This document shows, piece after piece, positions 50,394 through 60,686 of a stretch of 64,000 nucleotides of DNA. A model generated the notes under the pieces. It was not told the DNA's origin. It made no database searches and worked only from the letters and a program-made list of their open reading frames with translations. Source of the stretch: Metabacillus kandeliae (GTDB lineage: Bacteria > Bacillota > Bacilli > Bacillales > Bacillaceae); the NCBI RefSeq assembly GCF_021166585.1, contig NZ_JAJOZE010000001.1:1219304-1283303 (forward strand), given 5' to 3'. Within the stretch, counting starts at the first letter, position 1. Each line of letters starts with the position of its first letter. The position numbers were made by a program, and so were the translations under genes.

Positions 50394-51707
50394 TTATGCA
50401 GTATGCTTTTTCGGCTCTTTTTCATCCAAGACGGTGAATTCGTCATAGGTTCTGCCTGGCAGGATAAGGTTCAGGATGACTCCGATTATCGCTGCAAGGG
50501 CCATGCCGTGAAGTTCAAAATGATCATTCAGCTTCAGCATGGCTCCGCCGATTCCGACAACAAGGATGACAGATGAAATAATCAGATTCCGTTTTTCCCC
50601 AAAATCGATTTTGCTGTCAACCATCATCTTTAAGCCTGAGGAAGCGATAATTCCGAACAGAAGGATCGAGACACCGCCCATTACCGGCTGCGGAATAGAA
50701 CTGATAAAAGCTGATATTGTTCCGATAAAGCCAAACAGGATGGCGAATACGGCAGCTCCTGCGATGACAAACACGCTGTACACTCTAGTAATGGCCAGAA
50801 CTCCAATGTTTTCTCCGTAAGTAGTGCTTGGAGGACCTCCAAGCATTGCAGCAATCATAGTGGCAACACCGTCGCCGAACAGGGAGCTGTGAAGACCTGG
50901 ATCTTCAATGTAATTCCTCCCTACTACTTTGCTGAGGACAAGCTGATGTCCAATGTGCTCTGAGATCGTGACAACCGCAATTGGGACGATCAGCAGAACG
51001 ATAGACGGCGTAAGAGCCGGCTGATAGTCCGCAAACGGCAGGATAAAGTCCGGCATTTTAAAGAATGGTGCGGAGGTGACTTTTGAAAAATCCACAAGGC
51101 CCATTGAAAGGGAATAAATATAGCCGCAGGCGATTCCGACAAGAACCGGTATCAGGTTAAAAAACCCTTTAAAATAGATCGAGCAGATAACCGTGACAGC
51201 AAGCGTGATTAAAGCGGCCGAGAAATTCACAAGGCTGTAGTGCCCTTTTGCATCGTTCATTGCCATTCCAACGGCTGTAGTGGAAAGGCTGAGGCCGATG
51301 ACCATTATAACAGGGCCAACAACGACCGGAGGCAGAAGCTTCATAATCCATTTATAGCCTGACACTTTAATAAATAATGCGATAAGGGCGTAAACGGCTC
51401 CGGCAAGAAAGCTCCCGACCATGGCCGCTCCCGGCCCTCCAGCAGCTTTAGCTGCGATCAGCGGGGCTATAAAAGCAAAGGAGGATCCAAGGTAGGCAGG
51501 CACTTTTCCTCTAGTAATCATAAGGAATGTAATGGTTCCAATCCCGCTTGAAATTAATGCAACAGCAGGATCAAGCTTTACTAGAAACGGAACAAGGACG
51601 GTTGCTCCAAACATGGCAAACAAATGCTGAAAGCTTAAGGCAAGCCAGTTGAGCGGTTTTGGTTTATCTTCTACATCAAGTACAATATTTTTTTCAGCTG
51701 TGTTCAT
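50394..51707 (-). CDS. pyrP: Uracil permease
   Basis: 437-residue nucleobase:cation symporter-2 family permease (UraA type). About 12-14 hydrophobic helices, PLNWLALSFQHLFAMFGATVLVPFL at the N terminus, and the NCS2 signature region around VTISEHIGHQLVLSKVVG and GGPPSTTYGENIG. The frame is open to 51758; ATG 51707 follows AGGAGGAACCTTA. Lies between two PyrR attenuators. Confidence 0.95.
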   Translation of the reverse strand: MNTAEKNIVLDVEDKPKPLNWLALSFQHLFAMFGATVLVPFLVKLDPAVALISSGIGTITFLMITRGKVPAYLGSSFAFIAPLIAAKAAGGPGAAMVGSFLAGAVYALIALFIKVSGYKWIMKLLPPVVVGPVIMVIGLSLSTTAVGMAMNDAKGHYSLVNFSAALITLAVTVICSIYFKGFFNLIPVLVGIACGYIYSLSMGLVDFSKVTSAPFFKMPDFILPFADYQPALTPSIVLLIVPIAVVTISEHIGHQLVLSKVVGRNYIEDPGLHSSLFGDGVATMIAAMLGGPPSTTYGENIGVLAITRVYSVFVIAGAAVFAILFGFIGTISAFISSIPQPVMGGVSILLFGIIASSGLKMMVDSKIDFGEKRNLIISSVILVVGIGGAMLKLNDHFELHGMALAAIIGVILNLILPGRTYDEFTVLDEKEPKKHTA

Positions 51708-51724
51708 TAAGGTTCCTCCTAGGA

Positions 51725-51852
51725 TTAGGCATAAAAAATACCTCTTTGCAGACTGCAAAGAGGTATGGCAAACTTGCAGCGCAAGTGATGCGCTATCTGT
51801 TTGTACCCCCTTTGCAGTCTCTCTGGATTGCGATTAAAAGGGCTTGCTATGA
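51725..51852 (-). promoter_or_regulatory. PyrR-dependent attenuator between pyrR and pyrP
   Basis: Minus strand: binding-loop sequence AATCCAGAGAGACTGCAAAG, then terminator ATACCTCTTTGCAG / CTGCAAAGAGGTAT followed by TTTTTT just before the pyrP RBS. Confidence 0.93.
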
Positions 51853-51856
51853 AATT

Positions 51857-52560
<704 letters not shown>

Positions 52561-52584
52561 TTTAAATGTCATTTACTAAAAATT

Positions 52585-52613
52585 ATTATTTCAGAAAAAG
52601 GGCTTCCTGTCAA
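52585..52613 (-). promoter_or_regulatory. Sigma-A promoter of the pyr operon
   Basis: TTGACA at 52608-52613, 17-base spacer, AATAAT at 52585-52590. The -35 overlaps the end of ylyB; transcription would start just upstream of the first PyrR attenuator. Confidence 0.78.
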
Positions 52614-53521
52614 CGATTATTTCTAAGCATCTCAAGCAGTGAAGAGAATTCTTCAGGCAGAGGCGCCTCGAATTCTAAATATTCACCAGTCCTTGGATGA
52701 ATAAAACCAAGTATCCCTGCGTGTAGAGCCTGGCCTTCAATCGGCAATGTTTTTTTCGGTCCGTACTTCGGATCGCCGGCGAGCGGAAATCCAATGTATT
52801 TCATGTGAACCCTGATCTGATGGGTTCTGCCTGTCTCAAGCTGGCACTCTATAAAGGAATACTGGTCAAAACGCTCCAGCACATTAAAATGGGTAACCGC
52901 ATCCCTGCTTGCCGTCTTGGTAACGGTCATGCTCTGCCGATCCTGCTTGTCACGGCCGATTGGCGCGTCAATTGTGCCCTGGTCATGCTGGATAACGCCA
53001 TGAACAATCGCCTTATATCTTCTTGTTACGGTCTTCGCTACAAGCTGATTAACAAGTGATTTATGAGCCGCATCGTTTTTCGCTACCATCAGAAGACCTG
53101 AGGTGTCCTTATCAATCCGGTGAACAATTCCCGGTCTCAGAACCCCGTTGATTCCTGAAAGATCCTTGCAATGGGCCATAAGGCCGTTTACAAGCGTGCC
53201 TGTCAGATGACCCGGTGCCGGGTGGACAACCATGCCTCTTGGTTTATTCACAACAAGTACATCGCTGTCCTCGTAGTAAATATCAAGGTCCATTTCTTCA
53301 GGTGCAGCCTCCAGCTCTTCCGGTTCCGGCAGGGTGATTTCAATTTTATCTTCTGCCTGGCATTTGTAGTTTGTTTTGATTGCTTCATCATTCACTGTCA
53401 GTCTGCCCTCTTTAATCCAGCTTTGAATCTGTGTTCTGGACCAGTCGCCAAAAGAGGCAGCAGCTTTATCAATCCGCTCATTCTGCTGATCTTTGCCTAC
53501 TATAAATTCTAATACTTCCAT
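52610..53521 (-). CDS. ylyB: RluA-family pseudouridine synthase (YlyB)
   Basis: 303-residue RluA/RluD-type pseudouridine synthase. N-terminal S4 domain (RIDKAAASFGDWSRTQIQSWIKEG), and catalytic HRIDKDTSGLLMVAKN with the active Asp, followed by GRTHQIRVHMKYIGFPLAGDP. Modifies uridines in 23S rRNA or tRNA; exact site not deduced. ATG overlaps the lspA stop by one base. Confidence 0.94.
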   Translation of the reverse strand: MEVLEFIVGKDQQNERIDKAAASFGDWSRTQIQSWIKEGRLTVNDEAIKTNYKCQAEDKIEITLPEPEELEAAPEEMDLDIYYEDSDVLVVNKPRGMVVHPAPGHLTGTLVNGLMAHCKDLSGINGVLRPGIVHRIDKDTSGLLMVAKNDAAHKSLVNQLVAKTVTRRYKAIVHGVIQHDQGTIDAPIGRDKQDRQSMTVTKTASRDAVTHFNVLERFDQYSFIECQLETGRTHQIRVHMKYIGFPLAGDPKYGPKKTLPIEGQALHAGILGFIHPRTGEYLEFEAPLPEEFSSLLEMLRNNR

Positions 53522-54000
53522 TAAAAATTGTTCTCTCCTTCATTCGCTTTTTTTCCATCCAGGAGCATCTGCACAAACAGCAGTGCGACCCCGACGCAAA
53601 GCGATGAATCTGCCACATTAAACACAGGGAAATTATAAGAAAATATATAACTGTGGATAAAATCCACTACCTCTCCTGTTCTCACACGGTCAATAAAATT
53701 GCCGATTGCTCCGCCAAGCATTAAGCCGAGTGATACGGCAAACAGCCTGGAACTGTTTCCTGATTTTTGAATGTAATACACAATCCCGATAATAACAGCG
53801 ATTGTGACAACATAGAAAAACCACATTTTGCCCTGAAGAATTCCCCAGGCAGCTCCGCGGTTGCGGTGTGAGGTAATGTATAAAAAGTTTTCAATAACGG
53901 GAAATTCATCCCCTATGCTCATTTTTGTGGCAATGGCCCACTTCGTCAGCTGATCGATTGCAATGATAATCAGCGCAAGAATATAACTTAAACGCCGCAC
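53521..54000 (-). CDS. lspA: Lipoprotein signal peptidase II
   Basis: 159-residue membrane aspartyl protease that cleaves prolipoprotein signal peptides. Four hydrophobic segments; IDQLTKW near the N terminus; catalytic aspartates in [11 protein letters not shown] and [11 protein letters not shown]. The frame is open to 54087, but GTG 54000 with GGGGGAACAAGA upstream gives the usual N terminus ([17 protein letters not shown]). Confidence 0.95.
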   Translation of the reverse strand: MRRLSYILALIIIAIDQLTKWAIATKMSIGDEFPVIENFLYITSHRNRGAAWGILQGKMWFFYVVTIAVIIGIVYYIQKSGNSSRLFAVSLGLMLGGAIGNFIDRVRTGEVVDFIHSYIFSYNFPVFNVADSSLCVGVALLFVQMLLDGKKANEGENNF

Positions 54001-54123
54001 TCTTGTTCCCCCGTCGCTCAAAATAAGTACGAGTAGAATTTTATCATTAGAAAAGACGTGAGTAAAGCGCTTTTGCCATAGGAACACTAAGAATCAATGC
54101 CACCCGCCGCTGCAATCTGCGGA

Positions 54124-54492
54124 TTATGATTGCTGGTGTGCTTCAGGATAGTTTCCTGCAGTCACAAGAGGTGATGAAATATAGGGGAGCGATTTTCGTT
54201 CATATTGTTCCGAAAAGCTAAAATCATGGATGGTGCGCGCAGTAGGAAGGATTCGCAGTTTTTCTTTAGGGAGCGCTCTGCCTGTCAATTCGCAGACGCC
54301 ATATGTGCCGGCTTCAAATTTGGATAAGGAGTACTCGACATCGAACAGTTCTTCTTTAATATGGTAAAGAATTTTAGATTCTGTTTCCGGTTCAAAACAG
54401 CACATTTCAAACAACCTTGATTTCAATTCTTCCCGCATTAACTCCAGTTCGTAACGGATTGCTTCAAAAAGGCCGCCATGCAACACAGTCAT
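54124..54492 (-). CDS. ylyA: DksA/TraR-like protein YlyA
   Basis: 122-residue YteA/DksA-type protein. N-terminal helical coiled coil (LELMREELKSRLFEM) and the C-terminal module FEAGTYGVCELTGRALPKEK with LRILPTARTI. Only one cysteine of the DksA zinc site is kept, as in the YteA subgroup. In B. subtilis YlyA binds RNA polymerase and affects late forespore (sigma-G) genes. Sits between ileS and lspA as there. Start 54492 is ATG. Confidence 0.88.
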   Translation of the reverse strand: MTVLHGGLFEAIRYELELMREELKSRLFEMCCFEPETESKILYHIKEELFDVEYSLSKFEAGTYGVCELTGRALPKEKLRILPTARTIHDFSFSEQYERKSLPYISSPLVTAGNYPEAHQQS

Positions 54493-54570
54493 CCCCTCGT
54501 TTCCTTGTCGTACCTTTATTCTGTCCTAACAGGAATTCTATAAGCTGTTCATTTTTTTCCTTTGCTGTCA

Positions 54571-55030
54571 AAGAAAAGTGCAAGCGCCTGTTCAGCCCCG
54601 ACAAGCGCTGGAGGAAAAAACCGAAAAGTCTGGTCTTTGACTTTTTGGTTTTTTCTGAAGCGACTCGAGGGGCTAGGCGCTGGAGCTGGACAATCCAGAA
54701 AAGCGGAAGCCGCTCGTTCAGCCCCGACAAGCGCTGGAGCAAAAATCCTAAAAGTCCGGGTTTGACTTTTTGGATTTTTGTGAAGCGACTCGAGGGGCTA
54801 GCTGCTGGAGCTGGACAATAAGAAAAGCGGAAGCGCCTGTTCAGCCCCGACAAGCGCTGGAGGAAAATCCCGAAAAGTCCGGTCTTAGACTTTTTGGGAT
54901 TTTTCGAAGCGACTCGAGGGGCTAGGCGCTGGAGCTGGACAAAGAAAAGCGGAAGCCGCTCGTTCAGCCTCGACAAGCGCTGGAAGAAAAAACCGAAAAG
55001 TCCGGGTTTGACTTTTTGGATTTTGTGAAG
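54571..55030. repeat. Tandem array of ~123-bp imperfect palindromes (3.7 units)
   Basis: Units begin AGAAAAGCGG (AGAAAAGTGC in the first) at 54572, 54697, 54821 and 54943, i.e. periods of 125, 124 and 122. Each holds CGACAAGCGCTGGA, an inner inverted repeat around AAAAGTC...GACTTTTT, and AAGCGACTCGAGGGGCTAG, whose AGCCCC/GGGGCT and GCGCC/GGCGC arms pair. The fourth unit stops after the inner repeat. A 213-residue minus-strand frame across it is repeat-derived, not a gene. Lies between ylyA and the ileS terminator. Confidence 0.9.
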
Positions 55031-55035
55031 TCCAC

Positions 55036-55073
55036 AATAAAAAACAGCCGCTGCAAACATGCAGCGGCTGTTC
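55036..55073 (-). terminator. Rho-independent terminator of ileS
   Basis: Perfect 13-base stem AACAGCCGCTGCA / TGCAGCGGCTGTT with a 4-base loop, then TTTTTATTG on the minus strand, just after the ileS stop. Confidence 0.92.
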
Positions 55074-55082
55074 AATAAAACA

Positions 55083-57848
55083 TTAAGCATAATAGGTTTC
55101 AACAATGGAAGCGCAGCGAGGGCAAAGCGTAGGATGATTTTTGTTTTCTCCTACTTCAGGAGTAACAATCCAGCATCTATCGCATGTTTCGCCATCAGCC
55201 TTTTCAATCACAATTTTCGCCTGGCCGAAATCCTGTGCCCCTTCTGGAGCTTCTTCATAAGAACCGGCAATACTGAATCCGGACACGATGAACAGCTGCT
55301 TTAAGTCTTCTTTTACAGATTGAAGCAATTCTTTCGTTTCGTTTGTTGGGTACAGCTTAATATCAGCTGTCAGCGATTTGCCGATTACTTTTTCGTTTCT
55401 CGCTACTTCAAGAGCTTTTAGAACATCGTCTCTTAATGTCATAAAACGATCCCATTTTTCCTGGAGCGCGCTTGCATCTGAGATGTTCTTGCTTTCCGGC
55501 ATATCAACAAGCTGAACACTTTCTTCCTTCACCCAGTCAATATGGCCCCATACTTCATCTGCTGTATGCGGCAGAATCGGTGCAGTCAATTTCACGAGAG
55601 CAAGCAATGTTTCATAAAGCACAGTTTGAATGGCTCTTCTGTCTTTTTGGTCCTTCGCCTCGATGTAAAGAACGTCTTTGGCGAAATCAAGGTAGAAGGA
55701 GCTTAATTCAATGGTGCAGAAATTGTGGACATTGTGATAAATGACCGCAAATTCGTAGTTTTCATAAGCATCCTTCACTTTATCAATCAGGGTGTTCAGC
55801 TTAACGAGCATGTATCTGTCTACTTCTCTCAAGTCTGAATCCTGCACAGCATCTGTTTCCGGATTAAAGTCAGCGAGATTGCCGAGCAAAAAGCGGAAAG
55901 TATTGCGGATCTTGCGGTATACTTCAGCCACTTGCTTCAGGATGCCATCAGAAACACGCACATCTGCCTGATAGTCAACAGAAGCAACCCAAAGACGGAG
56001 AATATCTGCCCCAAGCTGATTCATTACTTTTGAAGGCAGTACGACATTTCCAAGTGATTTGCTCATTTTGCGGCCTTCTCCGTCAAGTGCGAAGCCATGG
56101 CTTAAAATGCCTTTATAAGGAGCCTTTCCAGTAACAGCTACAGCAGTGGAAAGTGATGAGTTAAACCACCCTCTGTACTGGTCAGAACCTTCCAGATAAA
56201 GATCTGCAGGCCGGACAAGATCTTCTCTTTCAGCAAGGACTGCCTGGTGAGAAGAACCGGAATCAAACCAAACGTCCATGATGTCATTTTCTTTCGTGAA
56301 CTGTCCGTTCGGGCTGCCTTCATGCTTAAACCCTTCTGGAAGCAATTCATTCGCTGTTTTCTCAAACCAGATGTTGGAGCCATGTTCTCTGAAGAGATCT
56401 GAGACATGCTGAATGGTTTCGTCCGTGATGATCGGCTCGCCGTTTTCAGCATAAAACACCGGAATCGGCACACCCCATGCACGCTGGCGGGAAATACACC
56501 AGTCGCCTCTGTCGCGCACCATGTTGTAAAGGCGGGTTTCACCCCAGGCCGGCACCCATTTTGTTTCTTTTACAGCTTCCAGAAGTTCGCTTCTGAAATC
56601 TTTAATAGAAGCAAACCATTGAGCAGTGGCTCTGAAAATGGTTGGTTTCTTTGTTCTCCAGTCATGCGGATAGGAGTGAGTGATAAAGCTCAGCTTCAAA
56701 AGGGCGCCTTTTTCCTGAAGAGCCTCTGTGATCGGCTTGTTTGCTTCATCATAGAAAATCCCTTCAAAGCCGGGAGCTTCGCTTGTCATGACGCCTTTTT
56801 CGTCAACAGGGCACAAAACATCCAGTCCATATGCCTGACCGACGATAAAGTCATCTTCCCCGTGTCCCGGTGCTGTGTGAACAGCTCCCGTGCCGGCATC
56901 AGTTGTCACATGCTCGCCAAGCATGACGAGTGATTCTCTGTCATAAAGCGGATGCTTGGCAATCATTCTGTCCATGCTTTCCCCTTTTACTATGGCAACT
57001 GTTTCAGCATTTTCCCACTCAAGCTCTTTCGCTACACTGGCTAAGAGATCTTCAGCAACTACATAGCGGACGCCGTCAACTTCAGCAACACTGTAATTTA
57101 AAGCAGGATGAACGGAAATTCCCAGGTTCGCCGGGATCGTCCATGGAGTAGTGGTCCAGATAATGATCTGATCACCCTCATTCAGTACTCCTTTTCCGTC
57201 TGTTACTTTAAAAGCAACATAGATGGAAGGAGATCGTTTATCCTGGTATTCAATTTCCGCTTCTGCAAGCGCAGATTCACTTGAAGGGGACCAGTAAACA
57301 GGCTTTTTCCCTTTATAGATATAGCCTTTTTTCGCCATTTCTCCAAACACCTTAATTTGCTGTGCTTCGTACTCAGGCTTCAGGGTAACATATGGATTTT
57401 CCCAATCGCCGCGCACGCCAAGGCTTTTAAACTGGCTGCGCTGGTTTTCAATTTGCGTCCAGGCATATTCTTCACAAAGCTTTCTGAATTCCGCTACTGA
57501 CATTTCCTTGCGGTTCACTTTTTTGTTTTTTGTGAGTGCTGTTTCAATTGGCAGACCGTGGGTATCCCAGCCGGGAACATAAGGTGCACAGTAGCCGCTC
57601 ATGGATTTATAGCGGACAATAAAGTCCTTCAGCACTTTATTCAGTGCATGCCCCATATGAAGGTCTCCGTTTGCATATGGAGGTCCGTCATGCAGCACAA
57701 ACAGCGGACGATCTTTTGTACGGTCCTGCACCATTTTGTAAATGTCCTGAGATTCCCAGTTTTTCTGCTGCTCAGGCTCTCTTTTTGGGAGATTGCCCCT
57801 CATAGGGAATTCCGTTTTCGGCATTAACAGTGTATCTTTGTATTCCAT
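55083..57848 (-). CDS. ileS: Isoleucyl-tRNA synthetase
   Basis: 921-residue class I synthetase. HIGH motif [15 protein letters not shown] near residue 60, editing (CP1) domain with [21 protein letters not shown] loop [12 protein letters not shown], anticodon-binding helices, and a C-terminal zinc ribbon CDRCWIV...[11 protein letters not shown]. The bacterial (IleS1, zinc-containing) type. ATG 57848; controlled by the T-box immediately upstream. Confidence 0.98.
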   Translation of the reverse strand: MEYKDTLLMPKTEFPMRGNLPKREPEQQKNWESQDIYKMVQDRTKDRPLFVLHDGPPYANGDLHMGHALNKVLKDFIVRYKSMSGYCAPYVPGWDTHGLPIETALTKNKKVNRKEMSVAEFRKLCEEYAWTQIENQRSQFKSLGVRGDWENPYVTLKPEYEAQQIKVFGEMAKKGYIYKGKKPVYWSPSSESALAEAEIEYQDKRSPSIYVAFKVTDGKGVLNEGDQIIIWTTTPWTIPANLGISVHPALNYSVAEVDGVRYVVAEDLLASVAKELEWENAETVAIVKGESMDRMIAKHPLYDRESLVMLGEHVTTDAGTGAVHTAPGHGEDDFIVGQAYGLDVLCPVDEKGVMTSEAPGFEGIFYDEANKPITEALQEKGALLKLSFITHSYPHDWRTKKPTIFRATAQWFASIKDFRSELLEAVKETKWVPAWGETRLYNMVRDRGDWCISRQRAWGVPIPVFYAENGEPIITDETIQHVSDLFREHGSNIWFEKTANELLPEGFKHEGSPNGQFTKENDIMDVWFDSGSSHQAVLAEREDLVRPADLYLEGSDQYRGWFNSSLSTAVAVTGKAPYKGILSHGFALDGEGRKMSKSLGNVVLPSKVMNQLGADILRLWVASVDYQADVRVSDGILKQVAEVYRKIRNTFRFLLGNLADFNPETDAVQDSDLREVDRYMLVKLNTLIDKVKDAYENYEFAVIYHNVHNFCTIELSSFYLDFAKDVLYIEAKDQKDRRAIQTVLYETLLALVKLTAPILPHTADEVWGHIDWVKEESVQLVDMPESKNISDASALQEKWDRFMTLRDDVLKALEVARNEKVIGKSLTADIKLYPTNETKELLQSVKEDLKQLFIVSGFSIAGSYEEAPEGAQDFGQAKIVIEKADGETCDRCWIVTPEVGENKNHPTLCPRCASIVETYYA

Positions 57849-57935
57849 CTTCTTTTCCTCCCGTTTCAGGCTGAATGTTTTCTTTCAATATCAGCGGTTT
57901 TAAAAAGCGAAAGCGCCCTGCCTTTTGAAAATAAA

Positions 57936-58175
57936 TAAAAAAGCCTTCTCATCCCTAAAAAGGGACGAGAAAGCTTTCCCGCGGTACCACCCTGATAGAC
58001 AGCTGCTGCTGCCCGCTCGATTGATCCGTAACGCGGATAAGACGCCTTTCTTACTGTAACATTTCAGAAAGGAACTCCAGGGTGATTTTCCAGTGCCCGT
58101 TTGCCGCCGGACTTTCACCGCCTCCGGCTCGCTAAGTGCAAACGATGGGCCATGTACTGTCCCTGTCATCGTCAA
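57936..58175 (-). promoter_or_regulatory. T-box riboswitch of ileS
   Basis: Minus strand: the conserved T-box AGGGTGGTACCGCGG (57980-57994), then terminator AAGCTTTCTCGTCCCT / AGGGATGAGAAGGCTT with TTTTTTATTT (57936-57976). Stem I is upstream, with the specifier region GGAAAATCACC; ATC at 58084-58086 is an isoleucine codon, fitting ileS. Confidence 0.95.
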
Positions 58176-58227
58176 TTGGCTTATCTATATACTTTTCTTA
58201 ATTTCAATGCTGATGATAGATGTTGGT

Positions 58228-58257
58228 ATTATATGCGATTAAAACCCTCAAAGTCAA
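58228..58257 (-). promoter_or_regulatory. Sigma-A promoter of ileS
   Basis: TTGACT (58252-58257), 18-base spacer, perfect TATAAT (58228-58233), just after the divIVA stop and upstream of the T-box leader. Confidence 0.8.
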
Positions 58258-58263
58258 GCGTGA

Positions 58264-58782
58264 TCAGTATTTGGATTCCTCAGGGTCATAGATGGATTCC
58301 ACTTCATACTCAAGGAGATGATCCCAGTCGTCGTTTTTCAGAAGATCCAGCTGCGCTTCAATCAGCATTTGGAATCTTGTCCGGAAAACCTTTGACTGCT
58401 TTTTGAGTTCTTCAATCTCCATCGCAATTTTTCTTGATTTGGAAAGAGACTCATTAATGATTCTGTCAGCGTTCTTCTCAGCTTCCTTAATGATCAGCTT
58501 CGCTTCCTTCTGAGCGCTGCGCTTCACTTCTTCGGCAGCTTCCTGTGCAATAAGAATCGATTTATTCAGCGTATCCTCTATGTTCGTAAAATGGCTTAGC
58601 TTGTCATCCATTTCAAGGACTTTTGACTCAAGTTCTTTCTTATCGCGGATAATCATTTCGTAATCTTTGATTACCTGATCAAGAAAAGCGTTTACTTCGT
58701 CTTCATCATAACCCCGGAATCCTTTATTGAATTCCTTATTATGAATATCTAGCGGTGTTAACGGCACAGAGGCCACCTCCAT
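58264..58782 (-). CDS. divIVA: Cell division protein DivIVA
   Basis: 172-residue coiled-coil scaffold that marks curved membrane at poles and septa. N-terminal membrane-binding domain LTPLDIHNKEFNKGFRGYD with EDEVNAFLDQVIKDYE, then long coiled coil (EEVKRSAQKEAKLIIKEAEK) and an acidic tail. GGAGGT-like RBS (GGAGGTGG) before the ATG at 58782. Downstream of ylmH as in B. subtilis. Confidence 0.97.
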   Translation of the reverse strand: MEVASVPLTPLDIHNKEFNKGFRGYDEDEVNAFLDQVIKDYEMIIRDKKELESKVLEMDDKLSHFTNIEDTLNKSILIAQEAAEEVKRSAQKEAKLIIKEAEKNADRIINESLSKSRKIAMEIEELKKQSKVFRTRFQMLIEAQLDLLKNDDWDHLLEYEVESIYDPEESKY

Positions 58783-58904
58783 ATGTATAGAATTATCCTT
58801 ATTAAAATGGCAAAAGACTGAAAAGGCAAAGATAATCCGACCTATTAACCATTATAAAGCATATTTCTACAGTTTTGGCCATTATCCTTCCTTTTCAGGC
58901 AAAT

Positions 58905-59681
58905 TTATTTTTGTTTCCCTGCGCGGATTTTAATTTTATCCTTTTTGGTTTTGCCGTCAACGGAAAGAAGCTTGCTTCTCCCATGGCCTCTAACTGACAG
59001 CATATCCCCTTCCCGGCACTCAAATGAAGCTTGCTCAACCTGACGGAAGTTTACTTTAACCGCTCCCCCTGTAATCAGGGACTGCATTTTCTGGCGGGAA
59101 AGATTGTATATAGCCGCCCCAACCGCATCCAGCCTTAATGAAGACACCGTTGCAGATGCTTCGGAAATTTCCTGCCTTGGTTCAATAATGTCGGAGAAAC
59201 TGATCTTTTCTAATGAAACGGTCGCTTTTCCGACATGATGGAAATTCATTGTTAAAAAAGGTTCGTATTCTTCAGCAGCGACAATCTGCACCTGCTGGTC
59301 CAAAAACAGAATATCTCCGAACTTGGCCCTAGCAAGACCGATGGACAGAAGAGAACCCAGCACCTGTCTGTGTTCCACTGTTACAAACTTTTCAGGATAT
59401 TGAAGCGAAAAGAGTGAAAGAGAAAAATCTTCAGGCAGAGGGGAAAAATATTCCGGATAAATCAGGGCTCTTTTTCTTTCAGTTAATGGATGCCCCCCAT
59501 AAAAGGCAATTTTAATTTCACCGGTGTTCCCAACAACTGCTTCTGCAATTTCCTGCTCCCTCGGGTCCAAAAAGTCGGTCAGCTTAGGGCTGTAGTTATT
59601 TTCAGCCTGTTCTTTCCAGCCGGCAGCTTTTTCTATAAAAATCCGTTCTTCTTCACGGAAATGCTGAAAAAGATGTTCCAT
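58905..59681 (-). CDS. ylmH: S4-domain RNA-binding protein YlmH
   Basis: 258-residue YlmH protein. N-terminal part with FLDPREQEIAEAVVG and a ribosomal-L30e-like middle; C-terminal S4 RNA-binding domain (LRLDAVGAAIYNLSRQKMQSLITGGAVKVNF). Related to RqcP, which binds 50S subunits in quality control; YlmH has been linked to the same rescue activity. It is separated from ylmG by a terminator and a repeat, so it may be transcribed separately here. Confidence 0.93.
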   Translation of the reverse strand: MEHLFQHFREEERIFIEKAAGWKEQAENNYSPKLTDFLDPREQEIAEAVVGNTGEIKIAFYGGHPLTERKRALIYPEYFSPLPEDFSLSLFSLQYPEKFVTVEHRQVLGSLLSIGLARAKFGDILFLDQQVQIVAAEEYEPFLTMNFHHVGKATVSLEKISFSDIIEPRQEISEASATVSSLRLDAVGAAIYNLSRQKMQSLITGGAVKVNFRQVEQASFECREGDMLSVRGHGRSKLLSVDGKTKKDKIKIRAGKQK

Positions 59682-59789
59682 GCTTCATCACCAATTTCTT
59701 TCCTATGTATTGTAATTGTGGAGACTTCTCTTTTCAAACAGCTCTTGAAAATAGGCTAAGCTGAAGAAGAATGTTGGTTTTTACGCACC

Positions 59790-59935
59790 TGTTGGTCTGC
59801 GTTCCAGGCGCGAGACTCCTGCGGGAGCAGCGGGACAGGCGAGATCTAAGCAGGCGCTATGGCGCCGAGGAAGCTCACCGCCCGCCTCACGGAAAGCGGA
59901 CGCCTGAGTACTGTAATCAACAGCCAAATTTAAGA
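59790..59935. repeat. GC-rich palindromic repeat, family 1 copy C
   Basis: Inverted-orientation relative of copy A (4484-4625): shares CTCCTGCGGGAGCAGCGGGACAGG (as reverse complement of part of A) and GGAAAGCGGACGCCTG, with the internal palindrome GGCGCTATGGCGCC. One end has AATCAACAG as in copy A. Non-coding. Splits ylmG from ylmH. Confidence 0.8.
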
Positions 59936-59944
59936 GGGCCTAAA

Positions 59945-59975
59945 AATAAAAAAAGGAACTATAAGAAGTCCCTTT
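59945..59975 (-). terminator. Terminator at the end of ylmG
   Basis: Stem AAAGGGACT / AGTTCCTTT (one mismatch) followed on the minus strand by TTTTTTTATTTTT. The stem begins inside the ylmG stop codon. Confidence 0.75.
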
Positions 59976-60237
59976 ATGCTAGCATGCGGAAAATGGAATC
60001 CAGTCCCGTTCTTGCAAGCCTCAAAACAAACAGCGCCGCAATCGGGGAAATGTCAATCATTCCAAGCGGCGGAATAATCCGGCGGAATGGCTCCAGAAAC
60101 GGTTCAACGATTCTGGCTAGAAACTGCCCAATAGCTGACTCCCTTCCTTTAGGAAACCAGGACATCAGCAAATAAATAACGATAGACATCGTATAAAGAT
60201 CAAACAAAGAATTCAGTACAGTATAGAGCAGTCCCAT
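59974..60237 (-). CDS. ylmG: YggT-family membrane protein YlmG
   Basis: 87-residue protein with two hydrophobic segments (LYTVLNSLFDLYTMSIVIYL and ISPIAALFVLRLARTGL) and the family sequence SWFPKGRESAIGQFLARIVE followed by PFLEPFRRIIPP. Associated with division and membrane/nucleoid organisation in bacteria and chloroplasts. The frame is open to 60300 but ATG 60237 gives the family N terminus. Overlap region follows sepF by 7 bases. Confidence 0.92.
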   Translation of the reverse strand: MGLLYTVLNSLFDLYTMSIVIYLLMSWFPKGRESAIGQFLARIVEPFLEPFRRIIPPLGMIDISPIAALFVLRLARTGLDSIFRMLA

Positions 60238-60244
60238 GAATGCA

Positions 60245-60685
60245 TTACCACCTTTGAGCTTCTTCTTCAGCTGTGAACTCGGAAATTGCGCCTGACACAT
60301 CTACATTGTCAGGTGTACACAGAAAAATATTCATCCCGATGCGCTGAATATCCCCGCCGATCGCATAAACTGTTCCGCTTAAAAAGTCTACGATCCGTTT
60401 TGCCTGGTCGTGCGTAATCCGCTGGAGATTCACAACAACTGCCCGGCGGTTTTTCAGCTGGTCTGCTATATCCTGGGCTTCTGCATAAACGCGAGGTTCA
60501 CATAATACCACTTTAGAGGATTTTTGCACGCTTTGCAAACTGACAACATTCTGCTTGCCTTCACGCTTTGCCGGCGCTTGTTCTTGATGAGCTTCTTCTT
60601 CTCTTAATTCTTCTGTTTCAACATACTCATACTCTTCTTCGTCATCAAGTGCAAAAAAACTTTTAAATCGGTTTTTAATGCTCAT
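60245..60685 (-). CDS. sepF: Cell division protein SepF
   Basis: 146-residue SepF, which forms rings that bundle FtsZ and tether it to the membrane. N-terminal amphipathic helix [20 protein letters not shown], acidic linker, then globular domain with [40 protein letters not shown] and [23 protein letters not shown] 60685 has AGGAGGTG. A longer frame from 60712 lacks the family start. Confidence 0.96.
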   Translation of the reverse strand: MSIKNRFKSFFALDDEEEYEYVETEELREEEAHQEQAPAKREGKQNVVSLQSVQKSSKVVLCEPRVYAEAQDIADQLKNRRAVVVNLQRITHDQAKRIVDFLSGTVYAIGGDIQRIGMNIFLCTPDNVDVSGAISEFTAEEEAQRW

Positions 60686-60686
60686 T

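Noticed and set aside
54464-55105. 213-residue minus-strand frame across the tandem array
   Set aside because: Composed of translated repeat units, with no binding site and overlap with the ileS terminator.
57900-58260. tRNA gene suggested by GGTGGTACCGCGG-like sequence
   Set aside because: The sequence is the T-box motif with a following terminator; no cloverleaf can be drawn.
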